From Exiguobacterium sp. s193 (lineage in GTDB: Bacteria > Bacillota > Bacilli > Exiguobacteriales > Exiguobacteriaceae): DNA of 64,000 bases. A program made the position numbers and the translations under genes. The DNA lies in contig NZ_JACSMR010000004.1 in the NCBI RefSeq assembly GCF_018618755.1, positions 62,001 through 126,000 of the forward strand. Reading direction: 5' to 3'. The notes below the pieces were generated by a model. That model did no database searches, was not told the DNA's origin, and worked only from the letters and a program-made list of their open reading frames with translations. Each line of letters starts with the position of its first letter. The stretch's first letter is position 1. Of this stretch, positions 54,026-62,722 are shown piece by piece.

Positions 54026-54631
54026 TCAGATGACATCTCCGCCTACCTCACAGTGAAATTGAACGGGAATGACATGAGAGGTAGTAATACCGCTCTCTGT
54101 ATACTTACCACCTACAGAAATATCATAGGTAGTCAGCGCATCAATCAAGTCCGCTGAATAACCTGTTTGTTTCCATGTCCCTTTAGAGGGCGATTTTGAA
54201 GTCAATGAGAGGATACCAGTGAATACTTGACGTTTTCCTCGAGTATCCGTTTCGAATTCACCTTTGATCGCAATGTAAGCACTTGCTCCTTTTGCCTTAA
54301 ATGACTTCGTTTTGGTTTTAGAGGAGGTAGCCATTTTAGTTGAACCATTATTTTTTTCAGAGAACTCGTTATTAACACGTTTCAATGCTACTTTTTTAAA
54401 TTGGACAGGTGAAACCCAATCTTCTTTTTTGAACTGTTTTTTTGACGCAAGCTCTAGATCAGCATCAGGATATTTTTCATTCACTTGATTGATTGTCACG
54501 GCGTACTGCTTATAGTAAACATTTTTTTGATGCTGTGATGGTTCTGTTGATTTCGCTCCTACATCATGGACCAAAGAAAAAGTAAGTGCAGAAGTGACGA
54601 CTATTGCTAAAGCGGGTTTGATGAAATTCAT
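54026..54631 (-). CDS. Secreted protein of unknown function, 201 residues
   Basis: Signal peptide at residues 1-25 (MNFIKPALAIVVTSALTFS, then DVGA). The mature part is basic, rich in Lys/Ser/Thr (ATSSKTKTKSFKAKG), with no recognised domain. The start is ATG 54631 with AAAAGGAG; the longer frame to 54667 has no RBS. A/T-richer than its neighbours and next to an IS element, so lineage-specific acquisition is likely. The stop lies within the IS-end-like segment around 54010-54027. Confidence 0.75.
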   Translation of the reverse strand: MNFIKPALAIVVTSALTFSLVHDVGAKSTEPSQHQKNVYYKQYAVTINQVNEKYPDADLELASKKQFKKEDWVSPVQFKKVALKRVNNEFSEKNNGSTKMATSSKTKTKSFKAKGASAYIAIKGEFETDTRGKRQVFTGILSLTSKSPSKGTWKQTGYSADLIDALTTYDISVGGKYTESGITTSHVIPVQFHCEVGGDVI

Positions 54632-54951
54632 AATAAATCTCCTTTTAGAATAGAAATGGCAATGCATTGCTTAATTAAGTTAGCATTTAAAAATAGCTAT
54701 TCCAATAGGTATAGTATCTATTTTATTCATTTTGATCATCATCCTGTTTCGTGTAGTTAATAAACTTAATTTAATTTCAGTTATGATGTACTTACATATA
54801 TAGATTTTGGCGCTGAGTAAATAAAAACATCAAGAGGATGCATATTGTTTTTAGTGTAAATCTTTTGTTTTACGGCTGTCTCTACCGTTTCAAGAAACGA
54901 AGGACTGGACGAATGGGACAAATATAGTGCACGCTTAAGTTACTTCGTAAA

Positions 54952-55060
54952 TTGAACTAACTCCACTTACGCTTCGCTTAGAGGTGGAGGATTCCTGAGT
55001 GATCCGACCTAACGGTCGAAAATTGATCAGGCTAACCCCGTCGTCCCGACGGTTGAAGAA
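54952..55060 (-). ncRNA. Predicted omega RNA (reRNA) at the right end of the tnpB element
   Basis: By homology with known TnpB systems, a guide RNA extends from the tnpB 3' end through the right-end palindrome, with the guide read from the flanking DNA (positions just below 54952). The palindrome and the overlap with tnpB are seen; transcription is inferred. Confidence 0.45.
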
Positions 55061-56199
55061 GCTAAGAGGCGTTCAGCTTCTTGTTTAAGGTTCAGTCCTG
55101 CGTTCACATCACGGTCGTGGTGGATCCCGCAACTCGGGCATGTCCATTCACGCAAGCCAAGATGTTTCACGTCTTTGTGTTGATGTCCGCAACTGGAGCA
55201 CAGTTGACTGGAGGCGAAGGTCTTGCCGACTTTCACGACGGTCTTCCCGTACCATTCCGCCTTGTATCCGAGCATGCGGAAGAACTCCGACCAACTGACT
55301 TCGGAGATGGACTTGCTCAACTTGCGATTCTTCTGCATGTTCTTCACTTGCAAGGTCTCAATGCCGATGACGTCGTGGTTTTTGACGATCTCGGTCGATA
55401 CCTTGTGCAGGAAATCGGTTCGCTTGTTGGCAATCTTCTCGTGGATGCGGGCGACCTTCTGCTTCTGCTTCTGATAGTTCTTCGCCTCGGAAAGTTTCAC
55501 TTTCTTGTCCAAGGCCAACCGTTGACGACGAGAGAGTTTACGTTGCTCGCGCGCTAGCTTTTTCTCAAGCGAACGGAAGTAACGGTCATTCTTGTACACC
55601 GTGCCGTCCGACAGGATGGCGAAGTGCTTCAACCCGACATCGACGCCGACGAATGAGCCCGTCTTCGGCATTTCGTTGCTCTCCTGCTCGACGAGCAGGG
55701 AGACGAAGTATTTTCCTGAAGCGTTCCGTCGGATGGTCGCGTTCAAGAGGCGTCCGACGACCTGCCTCGAGTTGGCGAAACGCACCCACTTCAGCTTTGG
55801 AATTTTGATTTTGGCGCCGACGATCGAGACTTCTGGAAGTTGAGACTTGCCCTGAATGTTCGTCTTATACGATTGAACGGGATTGCTCTTCGACTTGAAG
55901 CGAGGCCGTTCGTTCTGTTTCTTGAAGAAGCGGTCAAAGGCATCAGCAAGATGTTTGACGCTCGTCTGCACAGACGTGCTATCGACTTCCTTCAGCCAGT
56001 CGAACGCTTGCTTCAACAGCGGGAGTTCTTTCGAACAAGAACCGTAAGACAGTCCTTTCCCTGTCGCTTTATACGTCTCATCCCACTTCGCCAAGAAGTG
56101 GTTGAAGACGAAGCGCGAACAACCAATGGTCTTCGCGATTAGGATTTCCTGCTCTTTTGTCGGGTAGATTCTGAATTTGTAGGCCTTGTATGTCAACAT
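55027..56199 (-). CDS. tnpB: RNA-guided endonuclease TnpB
   Basis: 390 residues. RuvC catalytic residues Asp187 (GVDVGLKHF), Glu281 (GIETLQVKN) and Asp364 (HDRDVNAG) are all present, as is the zinc finger CSSCG...CPSCG. The N-terminal wedge/REC part carries [15 protein letters not shown]. It probably cleaves DNA guided by the element's omega RNA, favouring element retention. The start is ATG 56199 with GGAGGTGAACATA upstream; a GTG at 56208 is too near the RBS. Not truncated, so it may be active. Confidence 0.95.
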   Translation of the reverse strand: MLTYKAYKFRIYPTKEQEILIAKTIGCSRFVFNHFLAKWDETYKATGKGLSYGSCSKELPLLKQAFDWLKEVDSTSVQTSVKHLADAFDRFFKKQNERPRFKSKSNPVQSYKTNIQGKSQLPEVSIVGAKIKIPKLKWVRFANSRQVVGRLLNATIRRNASGKYFVSLLVEQESNEMPKTGSFVGVDVGLKHFAILSDGTVYKNDRYFRSLEKKLAREQRKLSRRQRLALDKKVKLSEAKNYQKQKQKVARIHEKIANKRTDFLHKVSTEIVKNHDVIGIETLQVKNMQKNRKLSKSISEVSWSEFFRMLGYKAEWYGKTVVKVGKTFASSQLCSSCGHQHKDVKHLGLREWTCPSCGIHHDRDVNAGLNLKQEAERLLASSTVGTTGLA

Positions 56200-56350
56200 T
56201 ATGTTCACCTCCTTACAAAGGATATACCCGAAAGAGAGGGTGGCGATTCATCTCCCACTTTCACTAGGGTTTCACCCGAATCGTTTAGAAGTGGGCGTAT
56301 TCTCTCCTAATTTAGATAAAGAGTAACACTCTAGAAATGAGGCCTTTCCA

Positions 56351-56443
56351 ATGATGAACAAAATTATGCTCGTCATACTTGGTGGCACTGGAATCTTATT
56401 CGTAATTTTCGCCATCATCGTCATGATTAGTTTATGGACATGA
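56351..56443 (+). CDS. Possible small membrane protein, 30 residues
   Basis: Reads MMNKIMLVILGGTG, then a hydrophobic stretch to MISLWT and a stop at 56441-56443. One membrane span. A GAGG lies nine bases before the first ATG, and a plus-strand terminator follows at once, which supports expression. Very short and without known relatives, so tentative. It starts about 50 bases beyond the IS element. Confidence 0.4.
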   Translation: MMNKIMLVILGGTGILFVIFAIIVMISLWT

Positions 56444-56446
56444 CAA

Positions 56447-56502
56447 ATAGCCATTCGTTCCAAAGTAGTAGTCACTACTTACGAACGATGGCTATTTTTT
56501 TC
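56447..56502 (+). terminator. Terminator with long stem after the small ORF
   Basis: ATAGCCATTCGTTC pairs with GAACGATGGCTAT (one mismatch), containing an inner AGTAGT/ACTACT pair; the run of seven T favours the plus strand. Also ends the acetyltransferase gene from the other side. Confidence 0.8.
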
Positions 56503-56503
56503 G

Positions 56504-57286
56504 TTAACGAATGGCTTTACTCATGACGAATTGTTTTAAATCACGCTGTACCCATCCTTCTGCACGCAATGCTTCCCAGACAAGTGGATTCGTCGACTGT
56601 ACTTGATACGTCGTTCCACTCAAACGTCGGGTCGCTTCTGTCGCGATGCGCGCGACCTCTGATTCTTCCGTCAGAATGGCAAAAATCGAGTCGTTTGCAG
56701 CAGCGATGAATGCTCCATCCAGTTCATAATAGGTTGCCTTCCTATATTTCATCACGCCCAAATCTTGCTGCCAGATGTATTCGCCTTGCTGGGCATATCT
56801 CCGTTCAAATGCCGTCTCATCAATCTCAACGAGTGGGTCAACGTGACTCGGTTCATCCCGCTTGAAGTACCCGAGTTCATGGTCTTGGCGGTAGCCGAGA
56901 TGGTGATACAAATCAATTGCAGGTGTATTACCTTGGATGACTTCAAGCATCAATCGATCGACTTCCAGCTCTTTCGCATAACTTAGTTGAGCCTCGTATA
57001 ATGCTTTTGCGATGCCGAGACGGCGATACTGCGGATCTATACCAAGACCACCACACCGCATGACTTGTTCCTTCTTGATTTTCTTGAGACCGTTCAGCCA
57101 TAACCCAACAGGTCGTTCTCCATGAAAAGCGACAAACGAGTGCTCCAACTGGTTGGCATCCCGCGTCAAAATCCGTTCCTGAAAAACTTCAAGTGACAAA
57201 CCGAGCGGAATCATGTAATCACTGAACCCTTCTTGCATCGCTTTGTAGGCAGATTCTAAATCAGGATTTCTTTTAATATGAATCAT
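56504..57286 (-). CDS. GNAT family N-acetyltransferase
   Basis: 260 residues. The acetyl-CoA binding motif is GIDPQYRRLGIAKALY (R/Q-x-x-G-x-A type, about residues 80-95). The C-terminal half, ~100 residues, is a second acetyltransferase-like domain without the motif. The start is ATG 57286 with GAGGAGGAACTACAT upstream; a longer frame to 57418 would pass through the terminator hairpin. Acceptor unknown. Confidence 0.88.
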   Translation of the reverse strand: MIHIKRNPDLESAYKAMQEGFSDYMIPLGLSLEVFQERILTRDANQLEHSFVAFHGERPVGLWLNGLKKIKKEQVMRCGGLGIDPQYRRLGIAKALYEAQLSYAKELEVDRLMLEVIQGNTPAIDLYHHLGYRQDHELGYFKRDEPSHVDPLVEIDETAFERRYAQQGEYIWQQDLGVMKYRKATYYELDGAFIAAANDSIFAILTEESEVARIATEATRRLSGTTYQVQSTNPLVWEALRAEGWVQRDLKQFVMSKAIR

Positions 57287-57362
57287 ATGTAGTTCCTCCT
57301 CTTCTCTCTTCAATCGTTCGACTCTTTGAGAGACGTTTCCTGCACTTGTTCCTAACAAAAAA

Positions 57363-57391
57363 ATCACCCCCGATGAAATCGAGGGTGATCG
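57363..57391. terminator. Terminator-like hairpin, first copy of the 29-bp duplication
   Basis: ATCACCCCCGATGAAATCG, then AGGGTGATCG: arms ATCACCC/GGGTGAT. An identical 29-bp copy lies at 57652-57680, after the permease gene, so one copy is probably displaced. Both flank repeat copy C. Confidence 0.75.
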
Positions 57392-57472
57392 AGACGATAA
57401 ACAAACTCTATGAAACATGAGGAATCCATACGGGGATGATTACGTATCATGCTCCCCTGTCTCGTCTTCAAA

Positions 57473-57615
57473 GCGGCACGTTTCGTTGACTCCTACGGAG
57501 AAAGTGCAAGTTCCCTTGCGCTGTCAGAGGCAGGCAAGACCCTGCTCATTGTCCGTGAGGATCAAGGAGCAACGGCTTGCGCCTCGCCCGAGGAAAGCAA
57601 CGAAAGGAAAGACGC
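57473..57615 (-). repeat. Dispersed structured repeat, copy C (type 1), inverted
   Basis: Same ~143-base core as copies A and B, read on the minus strand (GCGTC near 57615, CAACGAAA near 57490). The variable arm here is GCGCAAG/CTTGCAC, again pairing but with different bases, which indicates selection for structure. Flanked on both sides by the 29-bp terminator duplication. Confidence 0.8.
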
Positions 57616-57651
57616 TTTTACTTCCTCACATCACTCTTATCTACGCACTAC

Positions 57652-57680
57652 ATCACCCCCGATGAAATCGAGGGTGATCG
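57652..57680. terminator. Terminator of the APC permease gene (29-bp duplication, second copy)
   Basis: Hairpin ATCACCC/GGGTGAT around GATGAAATCG, six bases past the permease stop. Identical to the copy at 57363. Confidence 0.8.
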
Positions 57681-57685
57681 TGTAC

Positions 57686-59071
57686 TTAATTCAATTTCGA
57701 ACGGCTTCTTCCATATCCGAAGTAGACCAGTAATCCAATCGCTGTCCAGATGAAGAACGCAATCCATGTAAAGGTTTGAAGGTTCAACATCAGCATGATA
57801 CATGCGAGAACTGATAAAATCGGAAGAACCGGGACGAATGGGACTTTGAATGCCCGTTTCAAGTCAGGACGCGTCCGACGCAAGATGATGACAGCAACGG
57901 AGATTAACGCGAATGCAGCAAGCGTTCCGATATTAATCAATTCAGCTAACGTTCCGAGCGGGACAAATGCGGCAATCAAAGCAGATGTCGTACCGAGAAT
58001 CCAAGTCGCTTTGACCGGTGTATGGGATTTTTCATTAACGTCCGAGAAAACTTTCGGAAGTAATCCGTCACGGCTCATCGCAAACAACAGACGGACAAGA
58101 CCAAACGTCATGACAAGGATTACTGTCGTCATCCCGACGATTGCCCCTAAATCGACGAATCCAGCGACCCAGTTTTGACCTGCGACTTTCAAAGCAAGCG
58201 AAACCGGGCTGTCGACACCTTCAAACTGCTTGAACGGAACGATTCCGACCATGATTGCAGAAACGACGACGTATAAGACGGTAACGATCGAAAGTGATCC
58301 TAAAATCCCAATCGGTAAGTTCCGACCCGGATCTTTTACTTCTTCTGCCGCTGACGTCACGGCATCAAAGCCAAGGTAAGCGAAGAAAGCAATCGCTGAT
58401 GCTTGCAGAACACCACTGATTCCAAATGGTGCAAATGGTGTATAGTTACTTGGTTCAACGTACCAAATCCCGACGACGATGAATAAGATGACGACGGCAA
58501 CTTTGACGAGAACCATGACATTATTAACGCGTTTCGTTTCTTTGATTCCGAGTGATAACAAGAAAGTGATGACCATTAAAATCAAAAAGGCCGGTAAGTT
58601 AAAGAACGTCTCACTTCCCGGTACAGCACCCGGTGCAGCAGTGAGAGCTGTCGGCAGATTGATGTCAAATCCGGCTAACAGTGACTGGAAGTATCCCGAC
58701 CAACCTGTAGCGACGGCACTCGAAGCAAGTCCGTATTCTAAAATCAGACACCAACCGATGATCCAGGCGACGAGTTCACCAATCGTTGCGTACGTGTATG
58801 TGTATACACTACCCGATACAGGAATCATCGAAGAAAACTCCGCATAACAGAGGGCGGCTAACGCACAGACAATGGCTGAAATAATGAATGAGACCGGTAA
58901 TGCTGGACCTGCGTATAAAGCGCCTGTTCCTGTTAATACGAAAATACCTGTACCGATGATGGCACCGATTCCGAGTAAGACTAAATCGAAACCAGATAGA
59001 TGACGCGCAAGCTTAGAATGGCTTTTATTTTCCATCATTACGCTGACATCTTTTTTACGAAGCAAACTCAT
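57686..59071 (-). CDS. APC family amino acid permease
   Basis: 461 residues, twelve predicted spans. The family signature GIGAIIGTGIFVLTG is in the first span, with PVSGSVYTYTYATIGEL and the LGFDAVTSAAEEVKDPGRNL loop. It probably imports a cationic or small neutral amino acid with a proton or sodium; substrate unproven. ATG 59071 with GGAGGATGAATC. An upstream GntR-type palindrome (59189-59207) suggests regulation. Confidence 0.92.
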   Translation of the reverse strand: MSLLRKKDVSVMMENKSHSKLARHLSGFDLVLLGIGAIIGTGIFVLTGTGALYAGPALPVSFIISAIVCALAALCYAEFSSMIPVSGSVYTYTYATIGELVAWIIGWCLILEYGLASSAVATGWSGYFQSLLAGFDINLPTALTAAPGAVPGSETFFNLPAFLILMVITFLLSLGIKETKRVNNVMVLVKVAVVILFIVVGIWYVEPSNYTPFAPFGISGVLQASAIAFFAYLGFDAVTSAAEEVKDPGRNLPIGILGSLSIVTVLYVVVSAIMVGIVPFKQFEGVDSPVSLALKVAGQNWVAGFVDLGAIVGMTTVILVMTFGLVRLLFAMSRDGLLPKVFSDVNEKSHTPVKATWILGTTSALIAAFVPLGTLAELINIGTLAAFALISVAVIILRRTRPDLKRAFKVPFVPVLPILSVLACIMLMLNLQTFTWIAFFIWTAIGLLVYFGYGRSRSKLN

Positions 59072-59135
59072 GATTCATCCTCCGAACTTTTCTCTTTTTT
59101 CTGAATATTCAAATCATTTTCTGATTGACCTTCTC

Positions 59136-59164
59136 ATCATAACAAACGATGTCAGCTTTTATAA
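59136..59164 (-). promoter_or_regulatory. Promoter of the APC permease gene
   Basis: Minus strand TTATAA (59159-59164), 17 bases, TATGAT (59136-59141) with a TG one base before the -10. The leader to ATG 59071 is about 58 bases. Confidence 0.5.
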
Positions 59165-59188
59165 GCAGTCCCATCTGTGTTTTTTCAC

Positions 59189-59207
59189 AAATTGGTTTGA
59201 CCAATTT
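59189..59207. promoter_or_regulatory. GntR/FadR-type operator upstream of APC permease
   Basis: Perfect palindrome AAATTGGTTTGACCAATTT with arms of eight and a three-base centre. TGGTnnnACCA is the consensus of FadR-branch GntR regulators. It lies upstream of the -35, so it may be activating or part of a looped repression. Confidence 0.5.
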
Positions 59208-59221
59208 TGTTAATTACTACA

Positions 59222-59242
59222 ACGCACATATGCAAATATGCG
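59222..59242. promoter_or_regulatory. Imperfect palindrome in the permease / channel gap
   Basis: ACGCACATATGC and AATATGCGT form an inverted repeat of unknown use, between the channel gene terminator and the GntR-type site. Confidence 0.25.
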
Positions 59243-59254
59243 TTGACGCACTAA

Positions 59255-59286
59255 AATCCCCTTCGCGAATACACGAAGGGGATTTC
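59255..59286 (-). terminator. Terminator of the TM-helix repeat channel gene
   Basis: Minus strand AATCCCCTTCG and CGAAGGGGATT, followed by TTAG. Eight bases past the stop. Confidence 0.85.
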
Positions 59287-59293
59287 TTCAGCC

Positions 59294-61096
59294 TTACGGA
59301 CGATCATTTGGATGATCGAGGTTCGGTCCAAGATTTGGGTCAATCGGATAGTCATCTTGTTGCGCTAAATCATTTTCAGGAAGTGCACCTTTTGGTGTAC
59401 CATGTGTCGGATTTTTTTCATTCGAATCTGACGGACGTGAAGAACGTGGTGCCCGGTCCGGTGTGACATCATCTGCTGCTTTTGTCGCCGCACCTTTTGC
59501 TGCTTCTTTTAAGCTAGGTTTTGTTGAAGCAGACGGTGTGTTGTTTGATGGCAAGTTTGATGTGTCAATATCTGCGTTTTCTGCTTTTTTCTGGAGACGA
59601 TCGAGGTAACGTGATGCATTATCACGACCACCTAAACCAAATGCTAAACCGAATGCAAGTGCAACAGCACCAAGAATCAAGATGAACGCTGAGTTGACGA
59701 TTGTAGCTGCAACACCAAGTTGATCAAGTGCCATAAAGACAGCTAGAGCTAGGATAGCGTATTTCGCAACGTTTGAAAGAACTTTTAAATCTGATTTTGC
59801 AAACAAGCTGTCCATCGTACGTTTCACCAAGTTGCTGACGATAATACCAATTGCCAAGATGACGATTGCTGTCAAGACGCTTGGAAGGAAAGCAAGGACT
59901 GCACGACCTAAATCGACCATGAAGGTAAGACCAATCAAGTTGAACGCTTCGACGACGAACAAGACGACGATAACGATTTCTACAAGTGATCCAACAATCG
60001 ATGATGGCGATGTCGAAGCATTGTTTGCATCCCAGTTGCCGATTTTCAAGTGACGTGTTAAGTTGTTGAATCCGAGGCGTGACAAGAGATCGGCAACAAA
60101 TTTTTTCACGAAGCGACCAACGTAAAGACCAACAAGAATTAGGACAATCCCGACGATAATGTTTGGAATCATACCGAGAACATCGTTTAACATGTTGATG
60201 GCTGGTCCTGTGATTCCTTTAATATTGAGTTGATCCAGTGCCGAAATCGTAATCGGAATTAAAATTAAGATGAAGACGACTGTACCAAGGATTGAAGAAA
60301 GCGATTTTGTATCTTTTTGTTCGTTTGTACCAATGTTGAAGCGTGACGCAAATTTGTCTGTCCCGACTGCATGCAGGAAGTTCGTGACGATATCGCGCAC
60401 AATCTTCGCAACAAGGAATCCGACGAAGAAGATCGCCGCTGCCGCAATCAGACGTGGGATGAACCCAAGGAATGACGATAATAACTGACTAAATGGTTCC
60501 GAAACGCTGCTAATGTTGAGTGCATCGAGCACACCTGGTAGGAAAATCAACAGGACCAAGTAAAAGACGATATCCCCGGCAATTTTCGGATAATTCGATA
60601 AATCTGCTTGCCCTTGAAGCATTTTGTTCGAACGAACTTTTTCATTCGCCATCAACTTCGTTCCACCCTTGACGATGATCATCCGTAAAACGACGGCGAT
60701 GATGTAGGCAAACAGTAGAACGAGTGCAGCTTTTAAGATGTTCGGAATCGCGGCAAGCAACGTACTCATCGTGTCTGCGAGTGGTGCTGCGATGATTCCG
60801 AGGTTAAGAATGTTGAATACTAAAATTAGTACAAAAACCATTAAGACCCAAAAAATGACTGTTCCGATGACTTTCTCTGGTGTCCATTTCTTTTTCTCCG
60901 TTTTCGCTTCAGCTGACTTTTCAGGCATCAATTTCTCGACGACACCGGATTTTTCCAAAGCTTTTTGAATGCCGTTTGCGATCAGCTTCGCAATCAGCCA
61001 CCCGATCAGGAATACGACAAGTGCTCCTAAAATGTTTCCGAGAGTTCCAAGAATCCCGTTTGCGTCAAATGACGTCGTGTTCCAAAAGTTGTTCAT
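59294..61096 (-). CDS. Mechanosensitive-channel-like protein with TM-helix repeats
   Basis: 600 residues, around ten to twelve spans. Four copies of a conserved helix pair occur: ALVVFLIGWLIAKLIANGIQ, AAIFFVGFLVAKIVRDIV, GIVLILVGLYVGRFVKKFV and AIVILAIGIIVSNLVKR. Such TM-helix domain proteins (CmpX/YnaI-like) belong to the MscS-related superfamily and are linked to osmotic or stress sensing. The tail (about 530-600) is acidic, Ser/Pro-rich and likely disordered. The start is ATG 61096 with AAGGGGTG; the open frame to 61267 adds 57 unsupported residues. Confidence 0.88.
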   Translation of the reverse strand: MNNFWNTTSFDANGILGTLGNILGALVVFLIGWLIAKLIANGIQKALEKSGVVEKLMPEKSAEAKTEKKKWTPEKVIGTVIFWVLMVFVLILVFNILNLGIIAAPLADTMSTLLAAIPNILKAALVLLFAYIIAVVLRMIIVKGGTKLMANEKVRSNKMLQGQADLSNYPKIAGDIVFYLVLLIFLPGVLDALNISSVSEPFSQLLSSFLGFIPRLIAAAAIFFVGFLVAKIVRDIVTNFLHAVGTDKFASRFNIGTNEQKDTKSLSSILGTVVFILILIPITISALDQLNIKGITGPAINMLNDVLGMIPNIIVGIVLILVGLYVGRFVKKFVADLLSRLGFNNLTRHLKIGNWDANNASTSPSSIVGSLVEIVIVVLFVVEAFNLIGLTFMVDLGRAVLAFLPSVLTAIVILAIGIIVSNLVKRTMDSLFAKSDLKVLSNVAKYAILALAVFMALDQLGVAATIVNSAFILILGAVALAFGLAFGLGGRDNASRYLDRLQKKAENADIDTSNLPSNNTPSASTKPSLKEAAKGAATKAADDVTPDRAPRSSRPSDSNEKNPTHGTPKGALPENDLAQQDDYPIDPNLGPNLDHPNDRP

Positions 61097-61218
61097 CTTT
61101 CCACACCCCTTCATCTCTAAAATGAATTCATATATTTCTGACACTTCTTTAATTTCCCCCGCTAAAGGATATGTTAAACACTTTACGTCACAAAATATTT
61201 TTCTTAAAAAAGTATATG

Positions 61219-61255
61219 AAAAAATGGACGTTCCCGTAAGAGAACGCCCATTTTC
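61219..61255 (-). terminator. Terminator of the cstB gene
   Basis: ATGGACGTTCCC pairs with GAGAACGCCCAT (two mismatches); T run on the minus strand. Confidence 0.75.
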
Positions 61256-61266
61256 ATCATGAGTCA

Positions 61267-62676
61267 TTACCGTGCTGTTGCTATTTTCGAATCATCCAGG
61301 ACGTCTTCAATCGCTGCATATCCGCCCTCGATGTTGATGACATTCTTCAGACCGAGTGACTGGAGGACACTGACCGCCATCCGTGACCGAACACCTGATG
61401 CACAGTGGACAGCAATCGGTTGGTCGCTCGGAAGCTCTTCATGACGCGCGGCGAGTTTTCCGAGTAAAATCCGGTGAGCCTGTTCATAATGGCTCTCTTC
61501 CCACTCCGTTTTATTACGGACGTCAAGGACATAGACGTCACCGGCTTCAGCTGCTGCGATGGCTTGGTCTGCAGTCCAGTCTGGATAACTTTCTGTTAAC
61601 TGACCCGCTGTCAGTTCTTTGACATCAAGCAATGTCACGAAACGATCCAGTCCGATCGATTGTAAATCCGTTTGAATCGTTTCCAGTTGATCCGCTGCTG
61701 CGAGGATGGCGATATCCTGATTAAAATCGACTAACCAGCCTGCCCAGGCAACGAATTTCGAATTGTAAGGGATGTTGATCGTACCTGGTACATGTCCCGC
61801 ACCAAATGTTTTTCCATCTCGTGTATCGACGACTTGCATCGTCTTGACGAGTTCTCCCACTGTGTTCGCTTCAGCAAGGCGTGGACGATCGATTCCTGTC
61901 GTCACGGCAATACCTTCTTTGTTGACTTTTTTCATCATCGCGAAGTAGTTCGGTGGTTCTGGTTGATCCGTTGTCAATTCCTTGACGAATGCTGCTTCAT
62001 CCTCCATCTGGAGTGCCCAGTTCGTCGCTTTTTCGTAGCCGACCGTTGATGTCGGAACAGCACCGAGTGCTTTGCCGCATGCACTTCCGGCACCGTGTCC
62101 TGGCCAGACTTGTGTGAAGTCAGGCAGTTGTTTGAAGCGTTTCAAGGACTGGAACATTTGCTTTGCACCGAGTGCTGTCGTTCCTTGAATACCGGCAGCT
62201 TCTTCCAGTAAATCCGGACGTCCGATATCGCCGACGAAGACGAAGTCGCCCGTAAATATTCCCATCGGAACCGTTTGATCACGATCGTATAAGACAAACG
62301 AGATATGTTCCGGTGTATGACCTGGTGTATGCATGACTTCAAGCGTCACATTCCCGACTTTGAACGTCTCTCCGTCTTTGACGAGACGGGCATCAATCTC
62401 TGAAGCAAAACCATACTTCCAAGAAGCATCGCCTTCATCTGATAGATAAGCTGTCGTTCCGAGACGTTTCGCGAATTCGCGTGTCCCAGAAACGAAATCA
62501 GCATGAATGTGTGTTTCCGCCGTCGCCGAAATTCGAAGCCCTTCTTTTTCCGCTTCTTTGAGGTACGGTTCGATGTTTCGTGCCGGATCGATGACGATCG
62601 CTTCCCCCGTCTTCTGGCACCCTACCATATATGAAGCTTGTGCTAATTTTTCATCATAGAAATAGCGTAATAACAT
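61267..62676 (-). CDS. cstB: CstB-like persulfide dioxygenase/sulfurtransferase
   Basis: 469 residues. The N-terminal MBL/ETHE1-like domain has ETHIHADFVSGTREFA and HTPGHTPEHISF, and the CstB-typical segment WPGHGAGSACGKALGA (about residue 200). A middle rhodanese-like domain lacks the cysteine, with ILAAADQ where the active site would be. The C-terminal rhodanese has Cys425 in VHCASGVRSR. It oxidises low-molecular-weight persulfides and transfers the sulfur to make thiosulfate. The upstream rhodanese gene has a CstR-type operator, so this pair probably belongs to the same regulon as the 45-48 kb cluster. Confidence 0.92.
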   Translation of the reverse strand: MLLRYFYDEKLAQASYMVGCQKTGEAIVIDPARNIEPYLKEAEKEGLRISATAETHIHADFVSGTREFAKRLGTTAYLSDEGDASWKYGFASEIDARLVKDGETFKVGNVTLEVMHTPGHTPEHISFVLYDRDQTVPMGIFTGDFVFVGDIGRPDLLEEAAGIQGTTALGAKQMFQSLKRFKQLPDFTQVWPGHGAGSACGKALGAVPTSTVGYEKATNWALQMEDEAAFVKELTTDQPEPPNYFAMMKKVNKEGIAVTTGIDRPRLAEANTVGELVKTMQVVDTRDGKTFGAGHVPGTINIPYNSKFVAWAGWLVDFNQDIAILAAADQLETIQTDLQSIGLDRFVTLLDVKELTAGQLTESYPDWTADQAIAAAEAGDVYVLDVRNKTEWEESHYEQAHRILLGKLAARHEELPSDQPIAVHCASGVRSRMAVSVLQSLGLKNVINIEGGYAAIEDVLDDSKIATAR

Positions 62677-62722
62677 AACGATTCCTCCTTTAGTTGAATG
62701 GTCGTACCCGATTGATTGTTGC

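Larger units (their letters stand above)
54952..56302 (-). mobile_element. IS605/IS1341-type element with tnpB only
   Basis: The element is bounded by palindromic ends. Right end (low coordinates): stem CTCCAC (54961-54966)/GTGGAG (54984-54989), ending near TTGAA at 54952-54956, which is TTCAA on the transcribed strand. Left end: stem CCCACTT (56254-56260)/AAGTGGG (56289-56295), ending near 56302. Only tnpB is present; no Y1 transposase tnpA lies within it. Ends are approximate. Confidence 0.8.

Noticed and set aside
57417-57733. Plus-strand open frames over repeat copy C
   Set aside because: They coincide with the structured repeat, which also opens short frames in copy B; no RBS and no conserved protein.
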